DNA of 64,000 nt from Parvularcula oceani (GTDB lineage: Bacteria; Pseudomonadota; Alphaproteobacteria; Caulobacterales; Parvularculaceae). Shown here in pieces: positions 1 to 8,818 of the stretch; positions within the stretch are counted from its first letter, which is position 1; every line of letters begins with the position of its first letter. Under the pieces are notes generated by a model that saw only the letters and a list, made by a program, of their open reading frames with translations, was not told the DNA's origin and searched no databases. The stretch is from contig NZ_JPHU01000001.1 in NCBI RefSeq assembly GCF_000733125.1, positions 248,001-312,000 on the forward strand, in the 5' to 3' direction. A program made the position numbers and the translations under genes.

Positions 1-794
1 AGCGTCTCGATCGTCACGCCGAGCATGCGCAGGCGCCATAGCGCCCGCTCCGGCACGGTGGAGCGCTCTTGCGCCTTGAGGAGGTGGACCTGCACCCCGC
101 GTCGCCTGACGGCCATGAGCGGACGCCAGAAGCGATGCGCCTGCGCGCCGAAGCTCGCCGCCTCCCATGCCGGATCGCAGGCGAGGCTCACCGGCCCCTC
201 GCCCCGCAATCCCTCTTCGAGATATCCTTCGAGAGCGCGCTTGTCCCAGCGGGCGAAGAAGGGGTTTCCGGAATACTGCTCCAGCACGCTTCGCCGATCC
301 GGCCATCCATTGCGCCGCCGGGCCGCCTTCACGGCGAGCGCATTGGCCCGGACCGCGCCGCCCGCCCCGGGCGTTCGCGCGGCGACCCGTGCGATGCCCG
401 GCAGGATCACGGGCTCGATCAGCAAGAGGCGCTGCGTTTCGACCCCGCGCGCGGCGGCGAGAAGCGAGGTCACCGCGCCGAGCGAGTGCCCGGCGAGGGT
501 CAAAGGCGCCGGTCCATCCGTCAGCCCCGCGAACTCCTCGAGATCCTGCGCATAGGTGTCCCAGCTTCGCAGGCGGTCGGGCCGGGTCGGAAGCGTCGTC
601 GCGCCGTGACCGCGGGCGGAGACCGCAAGGATCCGGACGTCTTCTCGAAGCGCCTCGAGGAACGGCCCGTAGGCGCTGGCATTGAGGCCGTTCGCATGGC
701 TGAAGATCAGCGTGCCGCCTCGGCCCTCGCATTCGAGGACCGCCATCTCCCCGTCCTTCAGCCTTTGCCGCCGGCGGCGGAATTCAGCTGCCAT
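1..794 (-). CDS. alpha/beta hydrolase, C-terminus cut by window edge
   Basis: Reading the complement from an ATG at 792-794 gives 264 uninterrupted codons running off the left edge. The protein is a soluble alpha/beta-hydrolase fold enzyme. An oxyanion-type SHANG segment lies near residue 32, and a nucleophile elbow GHSLG near residue 104 supplies the serine. The catalytic acid would be expected near LLIEP (about residue 126) or later, and the C-terminal His lies outside the window. The start overlaps the stop of the upstream exonuclease gene by 11 bases, so the two are probably translationally coupled. The substrate cannot be deduced. Family call is firm; the exact function is unknown. Confidence 0.82.
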   Translation of the reverse strand, partial: MAAEFRRRRQRLKDGEMAVLECEGRGGTLIFSHANGLNASAYGPFLEALREDVRILAVSARGHGATTLPTRPDRLRSWDTYAQDLEEFAGLTDGPAPLTLAGHSLGAVTSLLAAARGVETQRLLLIEPVILPGIARVAARTPGAGGAVRANALAVKAARRRNGWPDRRSVLEQYSGNPFFARWDKRALEGYLEEGLRGEGPVSLACDPAWEAASFGAQAHRFWRPLMAVRRRGVQVHLLKAQERSTVPERALWRLRMLGVTIET

Positions 795-1341
795 CGCGCA
801 ACGCGATCTCGTACATGGTCTGCAGGTGGCGGACATCGTCCGCGGCCCGGTGCGTGTGGGGCGCCACGGCGGAGGCGCGGCCGACAAGCGCAGACGGCTC
901 GTCATCCCAGATCGGCCCCAGAAGGTCGCCGATATCGTTAAGCCTGTAATTCGGCTTCACGCCGGCCGCGTCATAGAGTCGGAACAGCCAGAAGCTGTCA
1001 TAGTCCGGCGCGTCGGAATAGACCGTGGCCTGACCCAAGGCCGCGTTCAGCCCCAGGGCCACGTCGAGGACCGAACGCCCCTCGGTCAGGAGCTGGCCCG
1101 GATCGATCCGGTGCAGCGATTCGGCGGATTTCTCCCACGCCAGCATGGACCAGTTGTCGACGGGGCGGATCAGCACAGAGCGCGGCTGGTAGCCGTGAAA
1201 CCCCCAGCCCACTTCGATCGGCCAGGAATAGGGTCCGAGGCCGGAGGCTTCGACATCGATGAAGGCAACGCCCAGCCCCTCTTCGAGCGAAGGCGGCGGG
1301 CCCGAGGGGGCGGGCAGGTCGCGTGTGGCCGAGGAACTCAT
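784..1341 (-). CDS. DnaQ-like 3'-5' exonuclease (DEDDh family)
   Basis: A 185-residue protein with the DEDDh exonuclease pattern: FIDVEASG near residue 27 gives the first Asp-Glu pair (Exo I), SDAPDYD gives the Exo II aspartate, and HRAADDV gives the Exo III His and Asp. It is short and single-domain, so it is probably a stand-alone trimming or repair exonuclease, not the polymerase III epsilon subunit, which would carry a longer C-terminal region. The ATG at 1339-1341 is preceded by GGGCGGA, a fitting ribosome site; a TTG 36 bases upstream is a weaker alternative. It overlaps the downstream hydrolase by 11 bases. Confidence 0.8.
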   Translation of the reverse strand: MSSSATRDLPAPSGPPPSLEEGLGVAFIDVEASGLGPYSWPIEVGWGFHGYQPRSVLIRPVDNWSMLAWEKSAESLHRIDPGQLLTEGRSVLDVALGLNAALGQATVYSDAPDYDSFWLFRLYDAAGVKPNYRLNDIGDLLGPIWDDEPSALVGRASAVAPHTHRAADDVRHLQTMYEIALRDGS

Positions 1342-1404
1342 TCCGCCCGGCTTATGCGCCTTCGCGCCGCTCGCCAAGGCGCAGGACGCAGACGCCGCTG
1401 CACC

Positions 1405-1623
1405 TCAGGAGGCGTCCTGCCGCTGGTCCCGCACCCCGTAGACGCCGGTCGCGTCGTCGGCTTCCAGATCGAGGACGGGCGCGGTCCGCCGCCGCGCCTG
1501 GCGCTGCCGGATCGCCTCGAGGCGCTTCTCGCCCTGAATGATCCGGCGTTTGAGTGTCTTTGCCAGCGTGACGGCGCCCACTGTGGCGGCGGCCGTGGCG
1601 AGGAGGGTGACGGTGGCGCTCAT
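1405..1623 (-). CDS. small membrane-anchored protein of unknown function
   Basis: Seventy-two residues. The N-terminal 20 or so are hydrophobic and Ala/Val-rich (a membrane anchor or uncleaved signal), followed by a strongly basic helix with KTLKRR and RQRQARRR and a short acidic tail. It lies between the S49 peptidase and the exonuclease on the same strand. No family is recognised. No strong ribosome site is visible upstream of the ATG, so the call rests on hydrophobic pattern and position. Confidence 0.5.
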   Translation of the reverse strand: MSATVTLLATAAATVGAVTLAKTLKRRIIQGEKRLEAIRQRQARRRTAPVLDLEADDATGVYGVRDQRQDAS

Positions 1624-1672
1624 GCGGCCACGTTACCGCAAAGGGCGCCTCGTGTGTAGCGAGCTTCGCCCT

Positions 1673-2530
1673 TCAGAGGCCGTAACGAGCGCGTGCGGCA
1701 CGGCTTTCCGCTTCCTCGGCAACGGCGCCGGGGTCGAGCAGGGACAGCCGGCCGCTCAGAAGCCTGGAGACGAGGTTCCGGCTCTCGGTATCGAAGCTCT
1801 TGATTCGCACTTTCTCGCCGAAGCGCTCCTTCAGCATGGTGCGCAGATCGCCGATTTCGTCGACGAGGCCGAGCGCCGCGGCATCGCCCGAGATCCAGAA
1901 GCGGCCATCGAAGATGTTCTCCTCGCCAGGCCGCAGCCGCCCGCTCCGCCGGTCCTCGACCATGGCCACGAAGAGGCGGTGGGACTTGGTCAGGAGGTCT
2001 TCGAGGCGCGCCACGTCGTCTGCCTGCTCGGGACGGAAGGGGTCGAGCTGGCTCTTGTTCTCGCCCGCCGTATGCACGCGGCGTTCGATGCCGAGCCGCG
2101 AGATCGCGTCCTGAAAGCCGAAGCCCGCCGAGATCACGCCGATCGAGCCGACGATGGCGAAGGGATCGGCGAGGATCTCCTCTCCGGCGAGGGCGATCAT
2201 GTAGCCGCCGGATGCGCCGATATCCTCGATATAGCTGATCGCCGGCACGCCTTTCTCGGCGGACAGCTCGCGCACGCGGTCATGGATCATCCGCGACTGC
2301 GCCGGCGCGCCCCCCGGAGAATTGATCGTCAGGACGACGGCCTTGACGCCGCCGAGCGAGAACGCCTTGCGCAGCGGCTTCTCGACCTGGCGGATGCTCA
2401 TCCCCCGGCCCGGCCGCGCATCGGAGGCGATGACGCCCGCAAGGTGCACGGTCGCCACCAGCGGCCGCGGCTCCGGCGTGAAGGGAAGCTTGCGCCAGAC
2501 GCGCGCGATGGCAGATGCGATACGAGACAT
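1673..2530 (-). CDS. S49 family serine peptidase (SppA/SohB-like)
   Basis: A 285-residue peptidase of the signal-peptide-peptidase A / SohB family, which cleaves membrane-embedded or translocated peptides with a Ser-Lys dyad. Visible features are the oxyanion-forming INSPGG at residues 70-74, the nucleophile serine in DIGASGGY (Ser107) and the general base Lys159 in AGENKS; the 52-residue separation fits the single-domain family. The protein is half the size of E. coli SppA and has only a weakly hydrophobic N-terminus, so it may be peripheral or cytoplasmic. It is transcribed divergently from the polyprenyl synthase gene. Confidence 0.88.
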   Translation of the reverse strand: MSRIASAIARVWRKLPFTPEPRPLVATVHLAGVIASDARPGRGMSIRQVEKPLRKAFSLGGVKAVVLTINSPGGAPAQSRMIHDRVRELSAEKGVPAISYIEDIGASGGYMIALAGEEILADPFAIVGSIGVISAGFGFQDAISRLGIERRVHTAGENKSQLDPFRPEQADDVARLEDLLTKSHRLFVAMVEDRRSGRLRPGEENIFDGRFWISGDAAALGLVDEIGDLRTMLKERFGEKVRIKSFDTESRNLVSRLLSGRLSLLDPGAVAEEAESRAARARYGL

Positions 2531-2629
2531 GACGGCGGCCTCTACGCGGGGGCTCGTGACGGTTCAATAACAGCGCGCTGTGTGGCATAGCGCCGTTTGA
2601 CGCACTGCGAGAGGCGAGACAGGTCCCAT

Positions 2630-3691
2630 ATGACAAGCACCGACCCGCAGCTCGCCGAGAAAGGGGCACGCATGGGCCTTGCCGCCGAGATCGCCACGCG
2701 CGAACCGTTCGCCGACGTCGCTGCGCGCCTAAAGGCCGCGCAATCGCGAGAACTCGATGCCGTCGGAGAGGTGATCCTCGAACATCTCGACAGTTCCGTC
2801 TCGCTCATTCCCGAGGTCGCGCGGCACCTGATGGGCGCGGGCGGCAAGAGGCTGCGGCCGCTGATGACGCTGAGCGCAGCGCAGGTCTGCGGCTATCAGG
2901 GCGCCTCGCACCATCACCTCGCCGCGGCGGTCGAACTGATCCATGCCGCGACGCTGCTGCATGACGACGTGGTGGACGAAAGCGCGCTTCGCCGGGGCCT
3001 CCGGACCGCGAATATCGTCTTCGGCAACAAGGAGTCCGTTCTGGTCGGCGACTTCCTCTTCGCCCGCTCCTTCGAGCTGATGGTGAAGACCGGCTCGCTC
3101 AAGGTGCTCGACATCCTTTCGCAGGCGAGCTGCACCATCTCCGAGGGCGAGGTCCTTCAGCTTGCGACCCAGTCCAATGTCGAGACCACCCAGAAGATGT
3201 ATATCGATGTCATCTCGGCCAAGACCGCCGCGCTGTTCGGGGCCGCGACCCATGCGGGCGCCGTGCTCGCCGACGCGCCCGAACGCCAGGAACGGGCGCT
3301 CGCCGATTACGGCATGAATTTCGGGATCGCCTATCAGATCGTCGACGACGCGCTCGATTACGAAGGCACCGAAGAAGCCACGGGCAAGAGCGCGGGCGAC
3401 GATTTCCGGGAGGGCAAGATGACCCTGCCGGTCATCCTCGCCATCGAGGCGGCCCGCAGCGGAGAGGAGCGCGCCTTCTGGCAGCGTACGATCGGCGAGG
3501 GGCAGCGCGAGGAGGACGATTTCGCGCGCGCGCAGGAGCTGATGGCGCGTGACGGGCTCGTCGAGCGGTCCCTGTCCATGGCCGAGGATTACGCAGAGGC
3601 CGCCGCGACCTCGCTCGGCGCATTGCCGCCCTCGCGGCTGCGGGACACGCTCGAGGACCTGGCCCTCTCCTCCTCCGTCCGCGCCTCGTAG
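2630..3691 (+). CDS. ispB: polyprenyl (octaprenyl-type) diphosphate synthase
   Basis: A trans-polyprenyl diphosphate synthase of about 353 residues, which extends FPP with IPP to make the ubiquinone side chain. The first aspartate-rich motif is in LLHDDVVDE and the second is in VDDALDYEG; GGKRLRP and KTAALF segments are also typical. An ATG at 2630 was chosen; another at 2672 has a better-placed AAAGGGG and would remove 14 residues, while an upstream GTG-region start at 2597 seems too long. The last 103 bases overlap the convergent WecA-like gene. Chain length cannot be fixed from sequence alone. Confidence 0.92.
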   Translation: MTSTDPQLAEKGARMGLAAEIATREPFADVAARLKAAQSRELDAVGEVILEHLDSSVSLIPEVARHLMGAGGKRLRPLMTLSAAQVCGYQGASHHHLAAAVELIHAATLLHDDVVDESALRRGLRTANIVFGNKESVLVGDFLFARSFELMVKTGSLKVLDILSQASCTISEGEVLQLATQSNVETTQKMYIDVISAKTAALFGAATHAGAVLADAPERQERALADYGMNFGIAYQIVDDALDYEGTEEATGKSAGDDFREGKMTLPVILAIEAARSGEERAFWQRTIGEGQREEDDFARAQELMARDGLVERSLSMAEDYAEAAATSLGALPPSRLRDTLEDLALSSSVRAS

Positions 3692-4743
3692 CCCTTCGCG
3701 CGAAGCATTCCCCTTACGAGACAGGCCCAGGCCGCAGCGCCCCCTGCCGCCAGGAGGACGAGAACCGACGGCACGGCGAGGGGCTGGAGCAGGACGGCCA
3801 GCGTCACCAGAACGGCAGAGAGCGCGCCATAGGCGGCGCTGACAGCGTCGTGGCTGTAACCGGCTTCGCGCAGCCGCTGATAGGCATGCTCCTTATGCGC
3901 CTGCATGAGGGGCGCCCTGCGGCGGGCGCGCTGCACGAGCGTCGTGGCGACGTCGGCGAGGAAGGGCATGGCGCCGACCGCGAGGAGATAGGGAATCTCT
4001 CCGCCGCCCCCCTCCCTGACGAGCAGCAAGGCGCCCGCCGAGATCCCGGTGCCGAGCCCGAGGCTGCCCGCATCGCCGAGGAAAGGGGCGCCGCGGCGAA
4101 TGTTCCGGACCAGAAAGCCGAAAAGCGATCCGGCAAGGCAGAGAAAGGCCAGATAGAGCGCGCCGCCCGCAGGGCCTGCCCCGGGACAGAAAAGCGCCAG
4201 TCCGGAAAGCAGGACCATCCCCGTCGTGCCCGCCATGCCGTTGAGCCCGTCCATGAAATTGAAGACGTTCACGAAACCTAGGACCCACAGCGCCGCGAGG
4301 GCGTAGCCGAGAACCGCCGGCAGGGCTGTCCAGCCGAGGAGAGGCACCGGCAGGGCCGCGATGGGACCGCAAAGCAGCGCGGACAGGAGACCCAGCACGA
4401 TCAGGGAGACGAGCTTCGTCGGCGCCGACAGGTCCAGCACGTCATCGAGGAAGCCGACAGTCGCGGCGCCTGCCACCAGGACCAGGAGGTTCAGCGCGGC
4501 CTGCGAGGTGTAGCCGGCGACAGCGAGCCCGCCTGCCCCAGCGGCGAAGCACAGAGCGACGATCAGCCCGCCCGCGCGGGAGGTCGGCTCGGTATGGTTG
4601 GACCGCGCGCTGACCGCATCCGGCACGAAGCGCGCCCGCCCCGCCAGCCGGCACAGGAGGAGCGTGACGAGGGCGAGCCCGAAGGCGAGGCCGTTCAGCG
4701 CCACGGCCTGCAGCAGGATTTCGGTCGGCGACGGATTGCTCAA
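3589..4743 (-). CDS. MraY/WecA-family polyprenyl-phosphate sugar phosphotransferase
   Basis: A multi-pass membrane enzyme of 384 residues that moves a sugar-1-phosphate from a UDP-sugar to undecaprenyl phosphate. Family signatures are FLDDVLDL (residues 98-105, the Mg-binding DD), NFMDGLNG (162-169), FLGDAGS (221-227) and the cytoplasmic HKEHAYQ loop (283-289, matching the HIH/HxxH substrate loop). WecA/WbpL-like polysaccharide priming is more likely than MraY, because the MraY cell-division context is absent. The C-terminal 34 residues are encoded antisense to the end of ispB and are low-complexity Arg/Ser/Glu, a probable late extension. It is the last gene of the run that begins at prfA. 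Confidence 0.88.
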   Translation of the reverse strand: MSNPSPTEILLQAVALNGLAFGLALVTLLLCRLAGRARFVPDAVSARSNHTEPTSRAGGLIVALCFAAGAGGLAVAGYTSQAALNLLVLVAGAATVGFLDDVLDLSAPTKLVSLIVLGLLSALLCGPIAALPVPLLGWTALPAVLGYALAALWVLGFVNVFNFMDGLNGMAGTTGMVLLSGLALFCPGAGPAGGALYLAFLCLAGSLFGFLVRNIRRGAPFLGDAGSLGLGTGISAGALLLVREGGGGEIPYLLAVGAMPFLADVATTLVQRARRRAPLMQAHKEHAYQRLREAGYSHDAVSAAYGALSAVLVTLAVLLQPLAVPSVLVLLAAGGAAAWACLVRGMLRAKGYEARTEEERARSSSVSRSREGGNAPSEVAAASA

Positions 4744-4777
4744 GACGAAACTCTCTGACTGATGCCCGGCCCGCGCC

Positions 4778-5686
4778 CTAGCACGGAATTCCCGCGCCGC
4801 GCGCCAGCGGGCCGGCCTCGGCCCATCGCCCGGCGCTCCGTTCCCTGCGCAGGCAGCGGGCGGCGGCGGCGGCCGATGCGAAGAGCGCGAAAACGGTCGC
4901 GCCGCTGCCCGACATGCGCGCCAAGAGGGCGCCCGGCGCGGCCCTGAGGGATCGCTCGACGAGGCGAATCTGCGGCGCGATCGCCTCTGCGGGCGGCTGG
5001 AGGTCGTTCCTCCCCGCCTGCGCGGCGGACAGGAGGGCGGAGGTCGTCCTCCCGGTCCGGCGGTTCGGGGACGGGGCTGCGGGCGGGCAGGTCCCGTCGA
5101 AGCGGCGGAACACGCGGCCGGTCGGAACGGCGATGCCCGGATTGGACAGAACCATCCACAAGGGCGGCGGCGGGGGCAGCGAAGAGATCTTCTCGCCCGC
5201 CCCCCTCGCCCGGAAGGCGCCGCCCCCGTCCAGAAGCGCGCGCGTGCAGACCGGGCCGTCTGCCCCGAGCCTCGCCGACAGCGCGACCAGCGCCTGCGCC
5301 GGAAGGGGCGCCTCGGCGCTCCGGTTCAGGAGGATGAGCGCCGCTGCCGCATCGGCCGTGCCCCCGCCGATGCCGGACGCGGCCGGCACGCGCTTTTCGA
5401 GAAGAAGCCGCCGCGGCGCGATCGTGGTGGCCGCGGCGAGCAGGTCGGCCGCCTTGAGCACGAGGTTGTCCCTCGGCGGCAGCCCTTCGAGATCCTTCGC
5501 CGCCGGTCCCGTCACCTCCAGCGTGAACGCGTCGCTTCGCGGTCCGAGCGCCACCCGGTCGCCGATTTCGGGAAACAGGCAGATCGTGTCGACGGGATGA
5601 TACCCGTCCGCCCTCGCCCGCCCGACATGAAGGGTCAGGTTCACCTTCACGAGCGCCTGCAGAGCAGCGCCCTCAGATGTCTTCAC
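4778..5686 (-). CDS. ispE: 4-diphosphocytidyl-2-C-methyl-D-erythritol kinase
   Basis: A GHMP-family kinase of 302 residues that phosphorylates CDP-ME in the non-mevalonate isoprenoid pathway. Visible motifs are KVNLTLHVG (residues 14-22) with ADGYHPVDT following, the Gly-rich ATP loop PAASGIGGGTADAAAAL (101-117), and the C-terminal MSGSGATVFALF. The length is usual for IspE. The start codon lies 14 bases inside the end of the TPR lipoprotein gene, an overlap seen in operons with coupled translation. Its position beside the polyprenyl synthase and the polyprenyl-phosphate transferase groups isoprenoid supply with isoprenoid use. Confidence 0.95.
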   Translation of the reverse strand: MKTSEGAALQALVKVNLTLHVGRARADGYHPVDTICLFPEIGDRVALGPRSDAFTLEVTGPAAKDLEGLPPRDNLVLKAADLLAAATTIAPRRLLLEKRVPAASGIGGGTADAAAALILLNRSAEAPLPAQALVALSARLGADGPVCTRALLDGGGAFRARGAGEKISSLPPPPPLWMVLSNPGIAVPTGRVFRRFDGTCPPAAPSPNRRTGRTTSALLSAAQAGRNDLQPPAEAIAPQIRLVERSLRAAPGALLARMSGSGATVFALFASAAAAARCLRRERSAGRWAEAGPLARGAGIPC

Positions 5687-7583
5687 GGGCCTCTTCCGCC
5701 AGCGCGCCGGGCTCTGGCGGCTGCCCCGCCAGCTTCGCCTCGACCGTACCGCGCAGGTCCGGATCGAGATCCTCGATCAGCAGGACCCGCTGCCACTCAT
5801 AAGCCGCTTCCTTGCGGCGGCCCGCATGCCAGTAGGCATCGCCGAGATGGTCGGTGATCACATCGTCGCCGGGCTCCAGAGCCACGGCCTGTTCAAGCAG
5901 GCGCACGGCCTCGCCATAGCGCCCGAGCTGGAAGTGCGCCCAGCCGAGGCTGTCCGTGATGGCGCCCGAATTGGGGCGCAGGTTCAGCGCCCGCTCGATC
6001 ATCCCGAAGGCCTCCTCGAGCCGCTCGCCCCGCTCGACATAGGAATAGCCCAGATAGTTGAGGACGTTCGGCTCGTCGGGGGCGAGATCGAGCGCCATGC
6101 GCAGATCGGCCTCCCCGGCATCCCACTCGCCGGCATCGACGAGGCCCGCCCCGCGAAGGAAATAGTAGCGCCAGAGATTCTCAGCGCGCGTCTCCTCCGA
6201 GCTGAGGCTGGAGGCGATCTCGATGGCGCGCGTCATCGCCTCGGTCGCCTCCTCCTGCCGGCCGGCATCGGCATGGAGATAGGACAGCGTGACATAGACG
6301 TCCGGCGCCAGCGCGTCCTGCTCGACATAATCCTCGAGCAGTTCGATCGCCTCCTCGCGCCGCTCCAGCGCCACGAGGGCTTCGGCGCGGTCGATCACCG
6401 CGTAATTGTAGAGCCATGAGGACGGCCCAACCCGCGCATTGGCCGCCGCCGCCATTTCGGGCTGGTCATAGGCGCCCGCAATGGCGCCGATCATATAATG
6501 CGCCGCGCCCTGATCCTCGTCGAGGGAAGCGGCGATCTGCGCGAAGGAGAGCGGGGCGTTCAGGAACAGGTCAAGCTCGCCGAAACCGGCCCGCATGGCG
6601 GCTTCCTGCTCGGATATCGCCTGCTCATAGGCGGCCCATGCGAAATTGAGGAATGCCAGCGCCGCCCCTTCGCGCGCATCGGATACGAGGCGCAGGGGCG
6701 CTCGGCGCGCCGCGCGGCGGAAGCTCCGCGTCTCGCCGTCGATCGGCTCGCCGAGCCGCGCGAGCCCCATCCGTCCGACGCGGCGCACATAGCCGCGATC
6801 CTCGGACATGCGGTGATAGAGATCGAGCGCCTCCTCGGCCTTGTCCTGCCGCTCGAGAAGGCCCGCAAAGCCGATCAGCGCCATGTCCGGGCTCGCCCCC
6901 TTGAGCGCCGCGGCATAACCGGCCTCCGCCGCGTCCCGGCGCCCCGAGAGGTCGTACATCAAGGCGAGGTGCAGCGGCGCGAAGCCGAGGAAGGTCTCGT
7001 CCGGCGCGTCGCTCAGATGGATGACGGCCGCATCGAGCCCGTCGCGGCCATAGATCGCCCAGGCCTCGACGAGGAAGCCCAGAGCCCGGCCGAGCGAGGA
7101 GGCGAAGGGCTCGGACAGGAGCGCGAGCGCGTCGTCCTCGTCGCCGCCCCCGAGCGCCTCGGCGGCGAGGGTCAGCCGGGGCAGGTCCCGCTGGGTGAAG
7201 GCGATGGCGCCGCGGTCCGTCCCGTCCGGAGCGGGGCCTTGGGCGAGCAGGGCTTCGGCATAGCCATGCGCCGCGCTGAGGTCGCCGCTGGCAAGCGCGA
7301 ACTGGAAGGCCCGGTCGGTCAGGACGGTCCGGTCCGTGCTCGCCGCCGCTTCGGAGAAGGCGCTCGCCGCCTCTTCCAGGGCCCGCTGCCGCGCAGCGAA
7401 GCGGCCTCGCAGGTAATCGCCTGCCACCGAATCGACGTCGACGGAGGCGCCTTCGATGCGGTCGGCCATGCGGGGCTGGCTGCTGCCGGCCGACGCGCAG
7501 GCGGTGAGCATCAGCGCCATGCCGGCGGCCGGCAGGCAGTGGCGGAGCAGAGAAGGGGTCACATCGCCTCGGATTGTCTTCAC
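5673..7583 (-). CDS. tetratricopeptide-repeat lipoprotein
   Basis: A 636-residue protein with a lipoprotein signal (hydrophobic stretch then LTAC, lipidated Cys29), followed by helical repeats through the whole length. Clear TPR units include PNVLNYLGYSYVERG and GAITDSLGWAHFQLG near residues 520-570, each with the usual G-Y/W-A spacing. It is expected to be anchored to the outer or inner membrane facing the periplasm and to act as a protein-interaction scaffold. Long TPR lipoproteins directly upstream of ispE are common in alphaproteobacteria. No enzymatic domain is visible. Confidence 0.85.
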   Translation of the reverse strand: MKTIRGDVTPSLLRHCLPAAGMALMLTACASAGSSQPRMADRIEGASVDVDSVAGDYLRGRFAARQRALEEAASAFSEAAASTDRTVLTDRAFQFALASGDLSAAHGYAEALLAQGPAPDGTDRGAIAFTQRDLPRLTLAAEALGGGDEDDALALLSEPFASSLGRALGFLVEAWAIYGRDGLDAAVIHLSDAPDETFLGFAPLHLALMYDLSGRRDAAEAGYAAALKGASPDMALIGFAGLLERQDKAEEALDLYHRMSEDRGYVRRVGRMGLARLGEPIDGETRSFRRAARRAPLRLVSDAREGAALAFLNFAWAAYEQAISEQEAAMRAGFGELDLFLNAPLSFAQIAASLDEDQGAAHYMIGAIAGAYDQPEMAAAANARVGPSSWLYNYAVIDRAEALVALERREEAIELLEDYVEQDALAPDVYVTLSYLHADAGRQEEATEAMTRAIEIASSLSSEETRAENLWRYYFLRGAGLVDAGEWDAGEADLRMALDLAPDEPNVLNYLGYSYVERGERLEEAFGMIERALNLRPNSGAITDSLGWAHFQLGRYGEAVRLLEQAVALEPGDDVITDHLGDAYWHAGRRKEAAYEWQRVLLIEDLDPDLRGTVEAKLAGQPPEPGALAEEAREDI

Positions 7584-7642
7584 GGCCGTTCATCTGACCA
7601 CCGCGCCGCATCCTGCGCAAGCAATGCCGCCCCGCCTTCCGG

Positions 7643-8803
7643 TTACGTCGCGGAAGGTTCCGCCTGCCCCAGCTGCTGGTCCGGATCCGCCAGATCTTCG
7701 AGAAGCTCGGCATAGCTGTCGAGGGTGGCGGCGAGATCGAAGGCGTCCGCGCGGCGTCCCGGCATCAGGCGTCGGATCGGATCGGCCTGTTGCAGAAGCG
7801 CTTGGGCCATCGCCTCGGGGTCATAGGGCTGCACGAGCAGGCCGTACCGCCCCTCATCGAGGACGGCCGCGGCGTTGCCGGCGCTGCGGGCCGCCACGAC
7901 CGGAACGCCGCAGGCCAGCGCCTCGAGGAGGGCATTGGACGAACCTTCCCACAAGGAGGGCAGCGCGAAGACCGAGGCTCGCGACAGAAGCGGGAACGGG
8001 TTCTCCTCGACGCCCGGCAGGTCGATCGCGTTTGCGATACCGAGGCGGCCCGCAAGCTTCAGAAGCGCCTCCCGCTCGCCCTCGGTTCCCTTTCCCAGGA
8101 TCACGAGGCGCAAGGGCGCTTCGCGGCGGGCGATGGCGAGCGCATGGAGCAGGACCGGCAGGTTCTTCTGCGGCGCGAGGCGGCCGAGCGCGACCACCAG
8201 CGGCGCCTCCTCCGCCGCCCACGGATGGGTGCATGGCGCTTCTGCGAGCGTGCGCACCGCATTCATGCAGACACCGTTCCTGATAAGGTGCACCCGGCCC
8301 TCACCCAGGGCTGCGGCAAAGACCGGCTCGTCCAGCAAGGCATCGGACACGAGGATGAGCTGCGAGGCGCCATGGCTGAAGAGGCGGGCGGCGAGGCGCC
8401 TGCGCATCCCGGTGAAGCGGTCCTTGCGCGCTGTGCCGTGCCGCAGGTCGTTGCTGATGCGGTAGACGGGCGTGATGCCGGCGAGGCCGGCGCAGGCCAG
8501 CCAGCTCGGCAGGTGGGCGTGGTTGCCCGCCGACAGGAAGATGTCCGGCCGATGCGCCTTCAGCCAGCGCCGCAAGTCCGGCACGCTGCGCAGGAGCATG
8601 CTTCCCCGCTTGCCTCCCTTGCCCTCGGGCTCGCACAGCGTGACCCGGCGGACGCCGCGCAGAACAGGGTCCGGCGGTCCGCCGACGCAGGTGACCACGG
8701 TGACGTCCCAGCCCCGCCGCGCGAGGTGCTCCGCGATCAGCCGGGCGTTCTTCGACACGCCTGTCGATGTGAGGGCATGAAGGAAGATGCAGATCGATGG
8801 CAC
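7643..8803 (-). CDS. GT4-type glycosyltransferase (GT-B fold)
   Basis: A 386-residue glycosyltransferase with two Rossmann halves. The N-terminal half starts with a HALTSTGVSKNARLI segment (the GG-like loop replaced by TG) and the C-terminal half contains VALGRLAPQKN, the NDP-sugar binding LPSLWEGSSNALLEA and the E-x7-E pattern (EGSSNALLE) typical of GT4 retaining enzymes. It probably adds a hexose to a cell-surface glycan or lipid. It lies 15 bases after prmC and 59 bases before the TPR gene in the same operon. Donor and acceptor cannot be read from sequence. Confidence 0.87.
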   Translation of the reverse strand: MPSICIFLHALTSTGVSKNARLIAEHLARRGWDVTVVTCVGGPPDPVLRGVRRVTLCEPEGKGGKRGSMLLRSVPDLRRWLKAHRPDIFLSAGNHAHLPSWLACAGLAGITPVYRISNDLRHGTARKDRFTGMRRRLAARLFSHGASQLILVSDALLDEPVFAAALGEGRVHLIRNGVCMNAVRTLAEAPCTHPWAAEEAPLVVALGRLAPQKNLPVLLHALAIARREAPLRLVILGKGTEGEREALLKLAGRLGIANAIDLPGVEENPFPLLSRASVFALPSLWEGSSNALLEALACGVPVVAARSAGNAAAVLDEGRYGLLVQPYDPEAMAQALLQQADPIRRLMPGRRADAFDLAATLDSYAELLEDLADPDQQLGQAEPSAT

Positions 8804-8818
8804 CGCGCCTCGCTCTCC

